Position numbers and translations under genes: made by a program. A stretch of 6,403 nt of DNA. Origin: CAZIVE01 sp964542435. Its GTDB lineage: Bacteria; Bacteroidota; Bacteroidia; Bacteroidales; Tannerellaceae. The notes beneath the pieces are model-generated. The model made no database searches. It saw only the letters and a program-made list of their open reading frames with translations, and had not been told where the DNA came from. Every line of letters begins with the position of its first letter. Position 1 is the first letter of the stretch. Below are positions 1 through 5,955 of this stretch, piece after piece. The DNA lies in the NCBI GenBank assembly GCA_964542435.1, contig CAZIVE010000146.1, forward strand, positions 1 through 6,403, given 5' to 3'.

Positions 1-10
1 AAAAAATAAA

Positions 11-97
11 TCAACGGCGTATTCTTGAATCTGTACCCATTTTACCTGCTAAGGTAAAATTATCAGTAGCTTTCAGCGAAACTTCATTCATCTGTTT
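11..97 (-). repeat. Left copy of 29-bp inverted repeat with attached mini-ORF
   Basis: Positions 69-97 are the inverted counterpart of 6271-6299, with 28 of 29 bases identical. Read on the minus strand, the module contains an ATG at 91-89 that opens a 26-codon ORF ending with TGA at 13-11; its product starts MNEVSLKA. The right-hand copy also starts with MNKVSLKA, but the two peptides differ after those eight residues. A 12-bp motif, ATTATCAGTAGC (59-70), abuts the module here and recurs in the same plus-strand orientation at 6304-6315. The repeat match is directly visible. Whether the ORF is translated is unknown, and a dispersed intergenic repeat is the simpler reading. Confidence 0.7.
39..60. 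repeat. Hairpin-forming inverted repeat
   Basis: The arms ATTTTACC (39-46) and GGTAAAAT (53-60) are perfectly complementary, and the pair at 47/52 extends the stem to 9 bp around a 4-base loop. There is no T tract on either side, so it does not look like an intrinsic terminator. It lies inside the left mini-ORF region, next to the 29-bp repeat, and may be part of that dispersed element. Confidence 0.5.
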
Positions 98-108
98 ATA
101 CAATCACC

Positions 109-127
109 AACGCCATGCGGCGTTTTT
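109..127 (+). terminator. Putative plus-strand terminator, downstream of cpsB
   Basis: AACGCC (109-114) pairs with GGCGTT (119-124) across the loop ATGC, and five T residues (123-127) follow on the plus strand. The stem is short, with a GC-rich centre. On the minus strand the hairpin has A residues before it and no U tract after it, so it is a poor terminator for cpsB. It could end a convergent plus-strand gene lying left of the window, but no such gene is visible here. Confidence 0.4.
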
Positions 128-172
128 CCAAAACCGACGGATATTCCGCTGCAGCATGGGGATGCGTTTTTA

Positions 173-209
173 CCTACGACCCTGCTTTGCATTTCCTACG
201 GTCCTGCTT
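173..209. repeat. Imperfect 22-bp-period duplication after cpsB
   Basis: CCTACGACCCTGCTT (173-187) recurs as CCTACGGTCCTGCTT (195-209), 13 of 15 bases identical with a 22-bp period. It begins 7 bp past the cpsB stop codon. It has no evident role; it could be a small tandem duplication in the 3' untranslated region. Confidence 0.5.
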
Positions 210-215
210 ATTCTG

Positions 216-947
216 TCACCCTACGAAGAGGGTGCGGTTGTTATCGAAGAGGCGGCGGAGATGCTGTGCCTCGGAAGAGGAAAGATTGAGGTGGGAAAGA
301 CCCCAATGATGCTTTCCGAGGTTGTGACAATCGGAGCCGGTGTAGTCGTACATTCGCGCCTTGAGCAGATCACGGGCTTTCATCTGGGCGGGTTTGCCAT
401 AAAAGCCGCCGAGAGAAAGGTAGTTGAGCTGGAAAAGGTAGCCATTGTGTTTGAGGCGTTCGTAGTCGCGCATCATCATATAGGCATAGCGTTCGGGATG
501 TGCGAGGATGGGGATATAGCCTTTGACCTTGAGCTGGTACAACATATCGTCGAGATCGGGAGGCGGAGAGAAATAGGATGTCTCCACCAGGACGCGGCGA
601 TCGAAGCCCATCGTGAGCAGCCCTTCGCTGACATGCGTCGTGAAACCTGCGTCGAGCATGTATTCCGCAGCCAGTTTCAGCCGCACGGGCGACTTCACCT
701 TTTGGCAGAACGCCTCGAAGTGCTGCTGCAGGGAGGCTCTCGTATTGGAGAGATCCTCCATGACATGCGGCGTAAAGATCATCTGCGTGACGCCCATCTC
801 AGCCAGATCGCTGAGCGCCTGCTCTGTATCCTCCACATTCTGGAAGCCGTCGTCCACGCCGGGAAGCAGATGGCAGTGCACATCCGTGGAATCCTTCAGC
901 AGATCGCCTTCGAGAATGTTTTTCCTATGTTGAAACAGAGAAAACAT
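216..947 (-). CDS. PHP-domain tyrosine-protein phosphatase, CpsB/YwqE/Wzb-like
   Basis: Predicted cytoplasmic, metal-dependent phosphotyrosine phosphatase of the PHP family (CpsB/CapC/YwqE type), acting on the BY-kinase encoded just upstream. The 243-residue length is usual for the family. The PHP motifs appear in order: DVHCHLLPGVDDG (22-34, metal-binding H24 and H26), TPH (59-61), AEYMLD (94-99, E95), LAHPERY (148-154) and TGSDCH (203-208, D206 and H208). I chose the ATG at 947-945. It overlaps the wzc TGA by one base and has the strong ribosome site AAGGAGGAA five bases upstream. A GTG at 950 would add one residue but would sit closer to that site. The gene is translationally coupled to the kinase and is the last gene visible in the operon. 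Its substrate is inferred from gene order and family knowledge. Confidence 0.93.
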   Translation of the reverse strand: MFSLFQHRKNILEGDLLKDSTDVHCHLLPGVDDGFQNVEDTEQALSDLAEMGVTQMIFTPHVMEDLSNTRASLQQHFEAFCQKVKSPVRLKLAAEYMLDAGFTTHVSEGLLTMGFDRRVLVETSYFSPPPDLDDMLYQLKVKGYIPILAHPERYAYMMMRDYERLKHNGYLFQLNYLSLGGFYGKPAQMKARDLLKARMYDYTGSDCHNLGKHHWGLSHLNLSSSEAQHLRRLFDNNRTLFVG

Positions 948-3412
948 CACGCTTCCTCCTTCGGCTCCTTCGCCGGTTCTTTCTTATCGTCTGACTTCTT
1001 CTTGTCGTCCGACTTCTTCTTGTCGTCTTTGTTGCCATAACCGTAGCCGTAGCCATAACCATAACCGTAGCCGTAACCATAGCCATAACCGTAGCCGCTG
1101 TGATGATAATGGACACCATTGAGAATGATGCAGAGATTATGGAAGCGGTTCTGACGATAGAGCTGTTCCAGGTCGGGCAGCTGACGGCGGTCGAACAAGC
1201 CGGCACGAATGACATAGACGGTCAGATCGGCCACACGGTTGACGATAGCGGCGTCGGCAACCACCTCACTCGGCACATTGTCGATGATGATGAAGTCGTA
1301 ACGCTGACGCAGTGCTGCAATCATCTGATCGAGCCGTTCACTGAGGAGCAGTTCGGCAGGATTGGGCGGGACGGAACCGGAATGGATGATGTCGAGTCCT
1401 TCGTGGATCTCGTTTTTGTTGATGATCTCCTCGAAGCTGTCGATCTTGCCGGAGAGATAATCGGTGACGCCTCTCACCTTCTTGCTGGTGTGCGAGGTCA
1501 GCGTACCTTTACGGATATCGAGATCGATCAGCATGACACGTTTCTTAGCCAGTACGAAACTCATGGCGAGGTTCATGGAGACGAAGGTCTTTCCGGCACC
1601 TGCATTGTAAGAGGTGAACATGAGGACCTTCATATCCTTGGCCTTGACACGCATGAAGTCCATGTTGGAACGAATGATGCGGAACGCTTCGGAGACGGAA
1701 TCCCGTTTTCCTTCGCGCACGACGATCTCGTTCTTGTCCTTCTTCTCTCGCGACGGCACCTCGCCGACGAACGGGATGGTGACAGCATGTTCGATGTCCT
1801 TGCGGGTACGCACCTTGGTATCGATGGCAGAGATCAGCCAGAAGAGGCCGGCAGGAATGAGACAGCCGACGACGAAGGCAGCCAGCATGATCATCAGCGA
1901 TTTGGGTGCTACGGGAGCGCTGCTGCCAGTGGCAGGGTCGATGATGCGCGCATTGCTTTCGGTGATGGCTTCAGAGAGCGCATTTTCCTCGCGTTTGTTG
2001 AGCAGATAGAGGTACAGTTCCTCTTTGATCTTCTGCTGGCGTTCGATGGAGAGCACCTGTTTCTGCTGTCCGGGCACCTCGGCGATACGTCTGACGTTCT
2101 GTGCATTGCGAGCCTGCACGTTGCGGATCTGAATCTGGAGGCTGACGATCAGGTTATCGACGGCGCGGATGATGGTCTGCCGCATGGCCTGGATGGAATT
2201 GTTGAGATCCATGACGACAGGGTTGCGGTCGCTGCTGCTTCCCACCAGACGGTTGCGTTTGAGGAGCATGGCGTTATAGTCTTCGATCTGCGCCTCGAGA
2301 TTGGCATCGGCGGCAGAGATGCCGGAGTTGGCCGGAATGAGGTCGGACGACTTGGACGAGGAGCTGAGATATTCGCGGATATAGCGCGCCAGCGTCAGTT
2401 GGTTTTCGACGTTGAGCGTCTGTTTGTTGTATTCCGTTCCCTGCTGCAGATAAATGCCGGCATCGGAGGTGATATCGGTAAGCTGGTTCTCCTGTTTGAA
2501 GGAGGCGATGTTGGAGTCCACACTTCCCAGATCCTTCTCGATGATGATCAGTCGGTCGTTGATGAAGTTGGAAGTGTTGACCATCACCTGGTTCTTGTCG
2601 TTGACGGCATCCTCGTTATAGATGGCGATGACGGTGTTGAGCACATCCTCAGCGCGCGGGATGGAGACATCCTTGATGGAGAGGTTGATGATGGTGGCGG
2701 TTTTGCTGGCGAGTGCCACCTGCATCGCACCGCTGAAATGCATGACGGTGGCTTCGCGGTCGCTCTTGGCCACACGGATCGTTTCGCCATAATACTGCGC
2801 CGTATAATAGAGCGACGGCATGACGATCATATTGCCGACAGGCGACTTGAACTTCCGGTTGAGAGGGATCTTATAGGTATTGGAATAAGAGATGCCCTGG
2901 CCTTGGATGTCGGAGACGATCACCTCATTCTTGTTGATGGGCGTGATCTTCATGCTGAAGGTCTGGTTGGGTTCCGCATCGGGAAACTCCACCTGCACAG
3001 GACTCTGACGATAAAGCTCGACGGTGCGCAGACCTTCCTGAATGGTGTAGCTCACATCCAGTTTGAGTCGTGTCACCACATTCTGCATCAGGCGCTTGGC
3101 CTGGAACACGAGCACCTCATTGTCCACACTGCTCTTGACATTGAACATGCCGAGATCCTGGAACGCCGAAGCCTCGCTCATCGCCTGCGACCCTTTGTTG
3201 TCATCCTTGATGAGCACTGTGGCTGTACGCGTATAGATTTTGGGCGCCCATTTGAGATAGACGAACGCTATCGCACAACAGACGACGACAGACAGGACGA
3301 ACCAGTACCAGTTGGCCACGACGAGACGGATGATGTCACCCAAGGTCAGTTCGCCGGTATCCTGCTGCTGTTGTTGCTGTTGATTGGAAAATTCCTGATT
3401 GTTTGATTCCAT
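947..3412 (-). CDS. Wzc-like polysaccharide co-polymerase fused to BY-family tyrosine kinase
   Basis: 821-residue inner-membrane protein that controls chain length and export of a surface polysaccharide and autophosphorylates on tyrosines. Order: glutamine run (11-17); Wzz-type start (ELTLGDII, 21-28); first membrane helix (about 34-52); large periplasmic region with a probable coiled coil (about 280-480); second helix (about 506-528); cytoplasmic kinase. Kinase motifs seen: oligomerisation motif E575-x2-R578-x2-R581; Walker A with AGAGKT (604-609); Walker A' VMLIDLDIRKG (626-636, D630 and D632); Walker B FIIIDNVP (707-714), where N712 stands in place of the commoner threonine. The tail has ten tyrosines alternating with glycine (774-792), then a lysine/aspartate-rich end. 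The single chain has both halves, as in proteobacterial and Bacteroidetes Wzc, not the split CpsC/CpsD form. It starts 45 nt after wza with no Shine-Dalgarno site. The exact polymer is unknown. Confidence 0.95.
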   Translation of the reverse strand: MESNNQEFSNQQQQQQQDTGELTLGDIIRLVVANWYWFVLSVVVCCAIAFVYLKWAPKIYTRTATVLIKDDNKGSQAMSEASAFQDLGMFNVKSSVDNEVLVFQAKRLMQNVVTRLKLDVSYTIQEGLRTVELYRQSPVQVEFPDAEPNQTFSMKITPINKNEVIVSDIQGQGISYSNTYKIPLNRKFKSPVGNMIVMPSLYYTAQYYGETIRVAKSDREATVMHFSGAMQVALASKTATIINLSIKDVSIPRAEDVLNTVIAIYNEDAVNDKNQVMVNTSNFINDRLIIIEKDLGSVDSNIASFKQENQLTDITSDAGIYLQQGTEYNKQTLNVENQLTLARYIREYLSSSSKSSDLIPANSGISAADANLEAQIEDYNAMLLKRNRLVGSSSDRNPVVMDLNNSIQAMRQTIIRAVDNLIVSLQIQIRNVQARNAQNVRRIAEVPGQQKQVLSIERQQKIKEELYLYLLNKREENALSEAITESNARIIDPATGSSAPVAPKSLMIMLAAFVVGCLIPAGLFWLISAIDTKVRTRKDIEHAVTIPFVGEVPSREKKDKNEIVVREGKRDSVSEAFRIIRSNMDFMRVKAKDMKVLMFTSYNAGAGKTFVSMNLAMSFVLAKKRVMLIDLDIRKGTLTSHTSKKVRGVTDYLSGKIDSFEEIINKNEIHEGLDIIHSGSVPPNPAELLLSERLDQMIAALRQRYDFIIIDNVPSEVVADAAIVNRVADLTVYVIRAGLFDRRQLPDLEQLYRQNRFHNLCIILNGVHYHHSGYGYGYGYGYGYGYGYGYGYGNKDDKKKSDDKKKSDDKKEPAKEPKEEA
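953..961 (-). promoter_or_regulatory. Strong Shine-Dalgarno site for the phosphatase gene
   Basis: AAGGAGGAA on the minus strand lies five bases before the ATG at 947. It overlaps the codons for the final K-E-E residues of the kinase. It supports the ATG rather than the GTG start, and it is unusual here because the other three genes have no such site. Confidence 0.75.
983..1027 (-). repeat. 18-bp tandem repeat encoding DDKKKS units at the kinase C-terminus
   Basis: Two near-identical 18-bp units and a partial third encode DDKKKS, DDKKKS and DDKK (residues 796-811), followed by an acidic/basic end rich in E, K and P. It lies directly after the GY tract. Tandem repeats like this can change copy number by slippage; that is inference. 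Confidence 0.7.
1034..1096 (-). repeat. (Gly-Tyr)10 tract of the kinase tail
   Basis: Twenty-one codons encode G(YG)10 at residues 773-793. TAT and TAC, and GGT and GGC, are mixed irregularly, so the protein pattern is kept while the DNA is not a perfect hexamer repeat. In BY-kinases a C-terminal tyrosine cluster is the autophosphorylation site, and Gly-Tyr forms occur in Bacteroidetes homologues. Confidence 0.85.
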
Positions 3413-3457
3413 AGGATTGAATTAAATCGATACATCTATATATTAGGTAGGTCTGTA

Positions 3458-4249
3458 TTATTTCGTGATCGTCACGATGATGGCGGCGAGCGAGCTGATC
3501 ACAGAGATAGCCGACAGCCAGACGCTTGCCGAGTTGTTCTGGTTGATGCTGCTCTGTCCGGCACGAGCCTTGTTGGGTTCGACATAGACAATATCGTTCT
3601 GCTGGAGATAATAACAGGGGGATTTGAAGATGTCCGAGGAGCGGAGATCGTGATAGAGGATGGTGCGATGACCGTCTTTCTCGCGGATGACAGCGACACG
3701 GTCACGACGGCCGTAGATGGTAAGGTCGCCTGCCATACTGAGAGCCTCAAGCAGTGTGATGCGGTCGCCGGTGATGTTGAAACTGCCGGGACGAGCCACT
3801 TCACCCATGACTGAGACCTTAAAGTTCAGGAACTGTACGGTGACAAGAGGATCTTTGATGTAGTTGCCGCTGACCAGTTTGTTCTTGATGAACTCTGTGA
3901 GTTGGGCACGCGTCATGCCCTCGGCGTGGATGGTGCCGAGAATCGGGAAATCGATATCACCTTTGGTGTTTACCAGATAACCCAATACACGCTGCTGACC
4001 TGTATAGTTGGTGGAAGAACCCATCTGATAGGTAATCAGGGGCATATTGAAGGGCAATGCCAACTCTTCATCTTTACAGTTGACCATGATGGAGAGCATA
4101 TCATCACTGTGAATGATCACTTCGTATTTCTGATCGATGTTCTGAACCTTCAACGGATCTACATCCTGAAGGTAAAGAACCTCTTTGGGAGAGGCGCACG
4201 CGGTTAACAAAGCCACAACACCCAAAAAAACGACATGTAAGATTTTCAT
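3458..4249 (-). CDS. Wza-like outer-membrane polysaccharide export lipoprotein
   Basis: 263-residue export protein of the outer membrane polysaccharide exporter (OPX) family, predicted to form the outer-membrane and periplasmic channel through which the polymer leaves. A lipoprotein signal peptide ends in LLTAC (lipid-carrying C18). The poly-export domain follows (about 41-140, with SDDMLSIMV at 48-56 and GDIDFPILG at 97-105). A SLBB-type domain begins near 144 (GEVARPG at 149-155). A final hydrophobic helix covers about 240-260. This is shorter than E. coli Wza and has one clear SLBB unit, as is common in Bacteroidetes homologues. It is the first gene of the wza-wzc-phosphatase unit. The ATG at 4249 follows an AT-rich sequence with no Shine-Dalgarno site and gives a complete signal peptide. 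A promoter about 310 nt upstream and a terminator-like hairpin between promoter and gene suggest control in the leader. Confidence 0.93.
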   Translation of the reverse strand: MKILHVVFLGVVALLTACASPKEVLYLQDVDPLKVQNIDQKYEVIIHSDDMLSIMVNCKDEELALPFNMPLITYQMGSSTNYTGQQRVLGYLVNTKGDIDFPILGTIHAEGMTRAQLTEFIKNKLVSGNYIKDPLVTVQFLNFKVSVMGEVARPGSFNITGDRITLLEALSMAGDLTIYGRRDRVAVIREKDGHRTILYHDLRSSDIFKSPCYYLQQNDIVYVEPNKARAGQSSINQNNSASVWLSAISVISSLAAIIVTITK

Positions 4250-4300
4250 TTGATTGCAAGAGTTATTTATGTTAATACTATTTGTAACTATCCTAAAACC

Positions 4301-4334
4301 AAAAAAGCCTTTTCAATTTGTACTATTGAAAAGG
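4301..4334 (-). terminator. Intrinsic-terminator-like hairpin in the wza leader (candidate attenuator)
   Basis: On the minus strand CCTTTTCAAT pairs perfectly with ATTGAAAAGG (arms at 4325-4334 and 4308-4317; 10 bp, 7-base loop). One C and six U residues (4306-4301) follow. It sits 51 nt before the wza ATG and downstream of the consensus wza promoter, so unregulated polymerase would be expected to stop before the operon. The stem is only moderately GC-rich, so its strength is uncertain. Confidence 0.7.
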
Positions 4335-4555
4335 TTTGCAACAAAGAAACGAGAAAATGGAAAGAGGCGAAGGCGTAGGATCTTGAAAGATAGAGAATGA
4401 CGGTATTGGATAAGGTGACCTGAGACCTCACTTCCTCCCTTCCGCATAAAATCGTGTTTCATGCAGATACATAAGAAAACAAGAAGGGTATAGCTCAGCA
4501 TGTCCCGTCTGTACAAGAATCTGACTCGGAGGAAAAGCTCTCTATCGATCACGGA

Positions 4556-4586
4556 CAAAGATATCGTCTGCCATATCAGCTGCAAA
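4556..4586 (-). promoter_or_regulatory. Consensus Bacteroidetes promoter for the wza operon
   Basis: On the minus strand TTTG (4586-4583) is followed by exactly 19 bases and then TATCTTTG (4563-4556), matching the Bacteroides -33/-7 pattern TTTG, about 19 bp, TAnnTTTG. Transcription should begin near 4550, giving a leader of about 300 nt before wza. Confidence 0.75.
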
Positions 4587-4633
4587 TTTAAAAAAAGATT
4601 GTGAAAATAAACAACAGGTTGGGGTAAAAACCT

Positions 4634-4656
4634 TTGATTTTAACATTCAAAATCAA
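4634..4656. repeat. Perfect 8-bp palindrome upstream of the wza promoter
   Basis: TTGATTTT (4634-4641) and AAAATCAA (4649-4656) are exact inverted copies separated by 7 bases. The site lies about 50-70 bp upstream of the -33 box, a possible operator for a dimeric regulator. AT-rich palindromes are easily found by chance in such sequence. Confidence 0.4.
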
Positions 4657-4885
4657 TATCCTTCTATTTAATGTGTTATCATACATCGAAATAGATTCCT
4701 TTATATTCATTTGAAATGCGTGTAAAAAAAAACGAGAAAATCGTGTTCATCGTTTGATAATTATTTACTGTTGCATGATGATTATCCTCTATTAATGGAT
4801 CATTATTTGAAATTAGTTGATTTTTATGCGCTGATTATTGATTATTTAAAGAAAATTTGTGTTGATTCGAACTACGAACATCCTT

Positions 4886-4929
4886 CCTTTTCTTTCAGGC
4901 CGCCAGGTCTGAATCGTCTGGTAGAAACG
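4886..4929. repeat. 44-bp direct repeat, copy A
   Basis: This stretch matches 4991-5034 at 40 of 44 positions in the same orientation, with a 105-bp period. It begins with a pyrimidine tract and ends GGTAGAAACG. It encodes no visible gene, and its function is not recognised. Confidence 0.8.
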
Positions 4930-4954
4930 CGTCCATCCATCCGATTCCCTGTCG

Positions 4955-4982
4955 GGGCGAAAAATCTTTCGCCCTCTTTTTT
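4955..4982 (+). terminator. Plus-strand terminator-like hairpin between the direct repeats
   Basis: GGGCGAAA (4955-4962) pairs perfectly with TTTCGCCC (4967-4974) around AATC. After TC come six T residues (4977-4982). It has the form of an intrinsic terminator on the plus strand, where no gene lies upstream, so it may end an antisense or small RNA. The minus-strand side has no U tract. Confidence 0.55.
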
Positions 4983-4990
4983 CCTTTCGC

Positions 4991-5034
4991 CCTTTTCTTT
5001 CAGGCCGTCAGGTCTGAATCTATTGGTAGAAACG
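4991..5034. repeat. 44-bp direct repeat, copy B
   Basis: Second copy of the element at 4886-4929, with four differences. It lies 14 bp beyond the U-tract end of the upxY terminator on the minus strand, so it should not be part of the main upxY transcript unless that terminator is read through. Confidence 0.8.
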
Positions 5035-5047
5035 TCAACACCCCGAT

Positions 5048-5072
5048 AAAAAATTCAACCTCGGAGAGGTTG
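5048..5072 (-). terminator. Intrinsic terminator downstream of upxY
   Basis: On the minus strand CAACCTC (5072-5066) pairs with GAGGTTG (5062-5056) around a TCC loop, followed by AA and six U residues (5053-5048). It lies about 70 nt after the upxY stop codon and probably ends a separate upxY transcript. Confidence 0.75.
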
Positions 5073-5140
5073 CACATCTGCTAACCTGCACGGTCTCAAT
5101 AGGCCTAAATGCAAATCAATACCTTTATTTTCAGACGGTT

Positions 5141-5704
5141 TTAATCTTTCTCCACTTCACAATACCAACGGGAGACGTGGATCATGACGCCGAGGCCGAC
5201 GACCGACTTGACGAAGAAAAATTTATTGTTGAAACGCACCAGCTTGCCGGTCATCCCAGTGAAAGGTCCGTGGATGATACGGACCTTCTTACCCACTTTG
5301 GCCTCAATCTCTTCCTGTTCGATGAACGAAGCATCTTCGAAATTCTGATCGCAGAGAGCACGGAATTCCGTCATCTGACTGTTGGGAATCTCGTAACACT
5401 CGTTGGAATCGACCTTACGGAAGATCTGTACCGGCCAATTGCAGTCACTCATAATCTTGAGTATCTCCTTCTCAGGAAGCGTCTTCTGGAGGAACAAAAG
5501 GTTATGGACGACAGGAGACAGAACGCGCTGGCTCTTGCCCGTCTTCCGTTTGTCAACCTTATAAAGCATCGGGATGAAATGGATCAATCCGTTTTCTGTG
5601 AAAAACTGACTGATCTCCTTCTCCTTGCAATTGAATGTCCTTACAGCATACCATACAACCTTGCCACTTTCCAAACATTGATTTTCTTTTACTTCTTCTG
5701 CCAT
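5141..5704 (-). CDS. UpxY-like transcription antitermination protein (NusG paralogue)
   Basis: 187-residue specialised NusG homologue, predicted to bind RNA polymerase and promote elongation through a polysaccharide operon. The NGN domain starts at WYAVRT (18-23) and runs to about residue 115, including the element PVVHNLLF (64-71). A KOW motif follows (VGKKVRIIHGPFTGMTG, 137-153) and then a C-terminal strand rich in aromatic residues. In Bacteroides, UpxY proteins are encoded at the head of capsule loci and act on their own operon leader. Here a gap of 891 bp, a terminator and a separate promoter divide the gene from wza, so it may act on the leader hairpin at 4301-4334. The start ATG at 5704 has no Shine-Dalgarno site. 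Assignment to the UpxY group rather than to housekeeping NusG rests on length, divergence and context. Confidence 0.92.
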   Translation of the reverse strand: MAEEVKENQCLESGKVVWYAVRTFNCKEKEISQFFTENGLIHFIPMLYKVDKRKTGKSQRVLSPVVHNLLFLQKTLPEKEILKIMSDCNWPVQIFRKVDSNECYEIPNSQMTEFRALCDQNFEDASFIEQEEIEAKVGKKVRIIHGPFTGMTGKLVRFNNKFFFVKSVVGLGVMIHVSRWYCEVEKD

Positions 5705-5785
5705 GATATTATCCGCAAATCACTATAACCCAAATAGTAAGACATACACAAAACATTAACTCTTAAATCTTAAACCGCCCTATAA

Positions 5786-5904
5786 TTATCAAGGTATGAA
5801 TGCAATCATTCTCCCTTAATAAAGCGAAAACCAAACTCCATTCTTTACTTCGTTGTGGGTGCAAAGATAGAAAACTTAAAGTTTACTTATATGCACCTTG
5901 ATAA
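5786..5904. repeat. 10-bp inverted repeat around the proximal upxY promoter
   Basis: TTATCAAGGT (5786-5795) and ACCTTGATAA (5895-5904) are exact inverted copies enclosing 99 bp that contains the TATCTTTG box at 5869-5862. A match this short could be chance in AT-rich DNA. Confidence 0.4.
5862..5869 (-). promoter_or_regulatory. Proximal -7 promoter box for upxY
   Basis: TATCTTTG followed by CACC on the minus strand is a typical Bacteroidetes -7 element, placing a start near 5855 and a leader of about 150 nt. No TTTG is found 19-21 bp upstream. A palindrome, AAACTT-A-AAGTTT (5872-5884), lies just upstream of the box and could be an operator. Confidence 0.55.
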
Positions 5905-5915
5905 GAAAAATTTTA

Positions 5916-5932
5916 GGTTCATATTGGTTCAT
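5916..5932. repeat. Left arm of 17-bp inverted repeat
   Basis: GGTTCAT-ATT-GGTTCAT is two identical heptamers one helical turn apart. Its reverse complement matches 6195-6211 at 16 of 17 positions. The 262 bp between the arms contain the distal upxY promoter. Confidence 0.75.
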
Positions 5933-5955
5933 TTAATGACCATGAATCAGTAAAA

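Larger units (their letters stand above)
4250..5140. other. 891-bp intergenic regulatory region between upxY and wza
   Basis: AT-rich non-coding stretch with no convincing gene. In minus-strand order it holds: the upxY trailer with a TAGGCCTA palindrome (5100-5107); a terminator (5048-5072); two 44-bp direct repeats with a plus-strand terminator-like hairpin between them; a featureless AT-rich part (about 4660-4885); a palindrome (4634-4656); a consensus promoter (4556-4586); and a leader of about 300 nt ending in a second terminator-like hairpin (4301-4334). Within the leader, TTCCTCC (4432-4438) and GGAGGAA (4528-4534) could also pair over a long loop. Confidence 0.8.

Noticed and set aside
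217..234. CACCCT / AGGGTG hairpin at the end of the phosphatase gene as an operon terminator
   Set aside because: It overlaps the last codons and stop, and is not followed by a U tract on the minus strand. No convincing minus-strand terminator for the operon is visible in the window.
948..950. GTG start for the phosphatase gene
   Set aside because: It would lie only two bases from the AAGGAGGAA site, whereas the adjacent ATG at 947 has a five-base spacing and the classic TGATG overlap.
156..1040. 294-codon plus-strand open frame opposite the phosphatase gene
   Set aside because: The minus-strand product has every PHP motif in order. The plus-strand frame merely mirrors it and ends in translated repeats (FFLSSD) of the kinase tail.
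1100..3406. 768-codon plus-strand open frame opposite the kinase gene
   Set aside because: It is the antisense shadow of wzc. The minus-strand frame has clear Wzz and BY-kinase motifs, while this translation is low-complexity in D, H, I and L with no recognisable domain.
4313..4585. 90-codon minus-strand ORF taken from its first ATG at 4585
   Set aside because: That start lies within the -33 box of the wza promoter, so it would not be on the transcript. Only the shorter version from 4501 is considered, as a finding.
4886..5034. Possible CRISPR array from the direct repeats
   Set aside because: There are only two copies, with a 61-bp interval that itself contains a terminator-like hairpin, and no cas gene is nearby.
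4771..5049. 92-codon plus-strand ORF
   Set aside because: It runs through AT-rich intergenic DNA, both copies of the 44-bp repeat and a terminator-like hairpin. Its repeated peptide (FSFRPxGLN) only reflects the DNA repeat.
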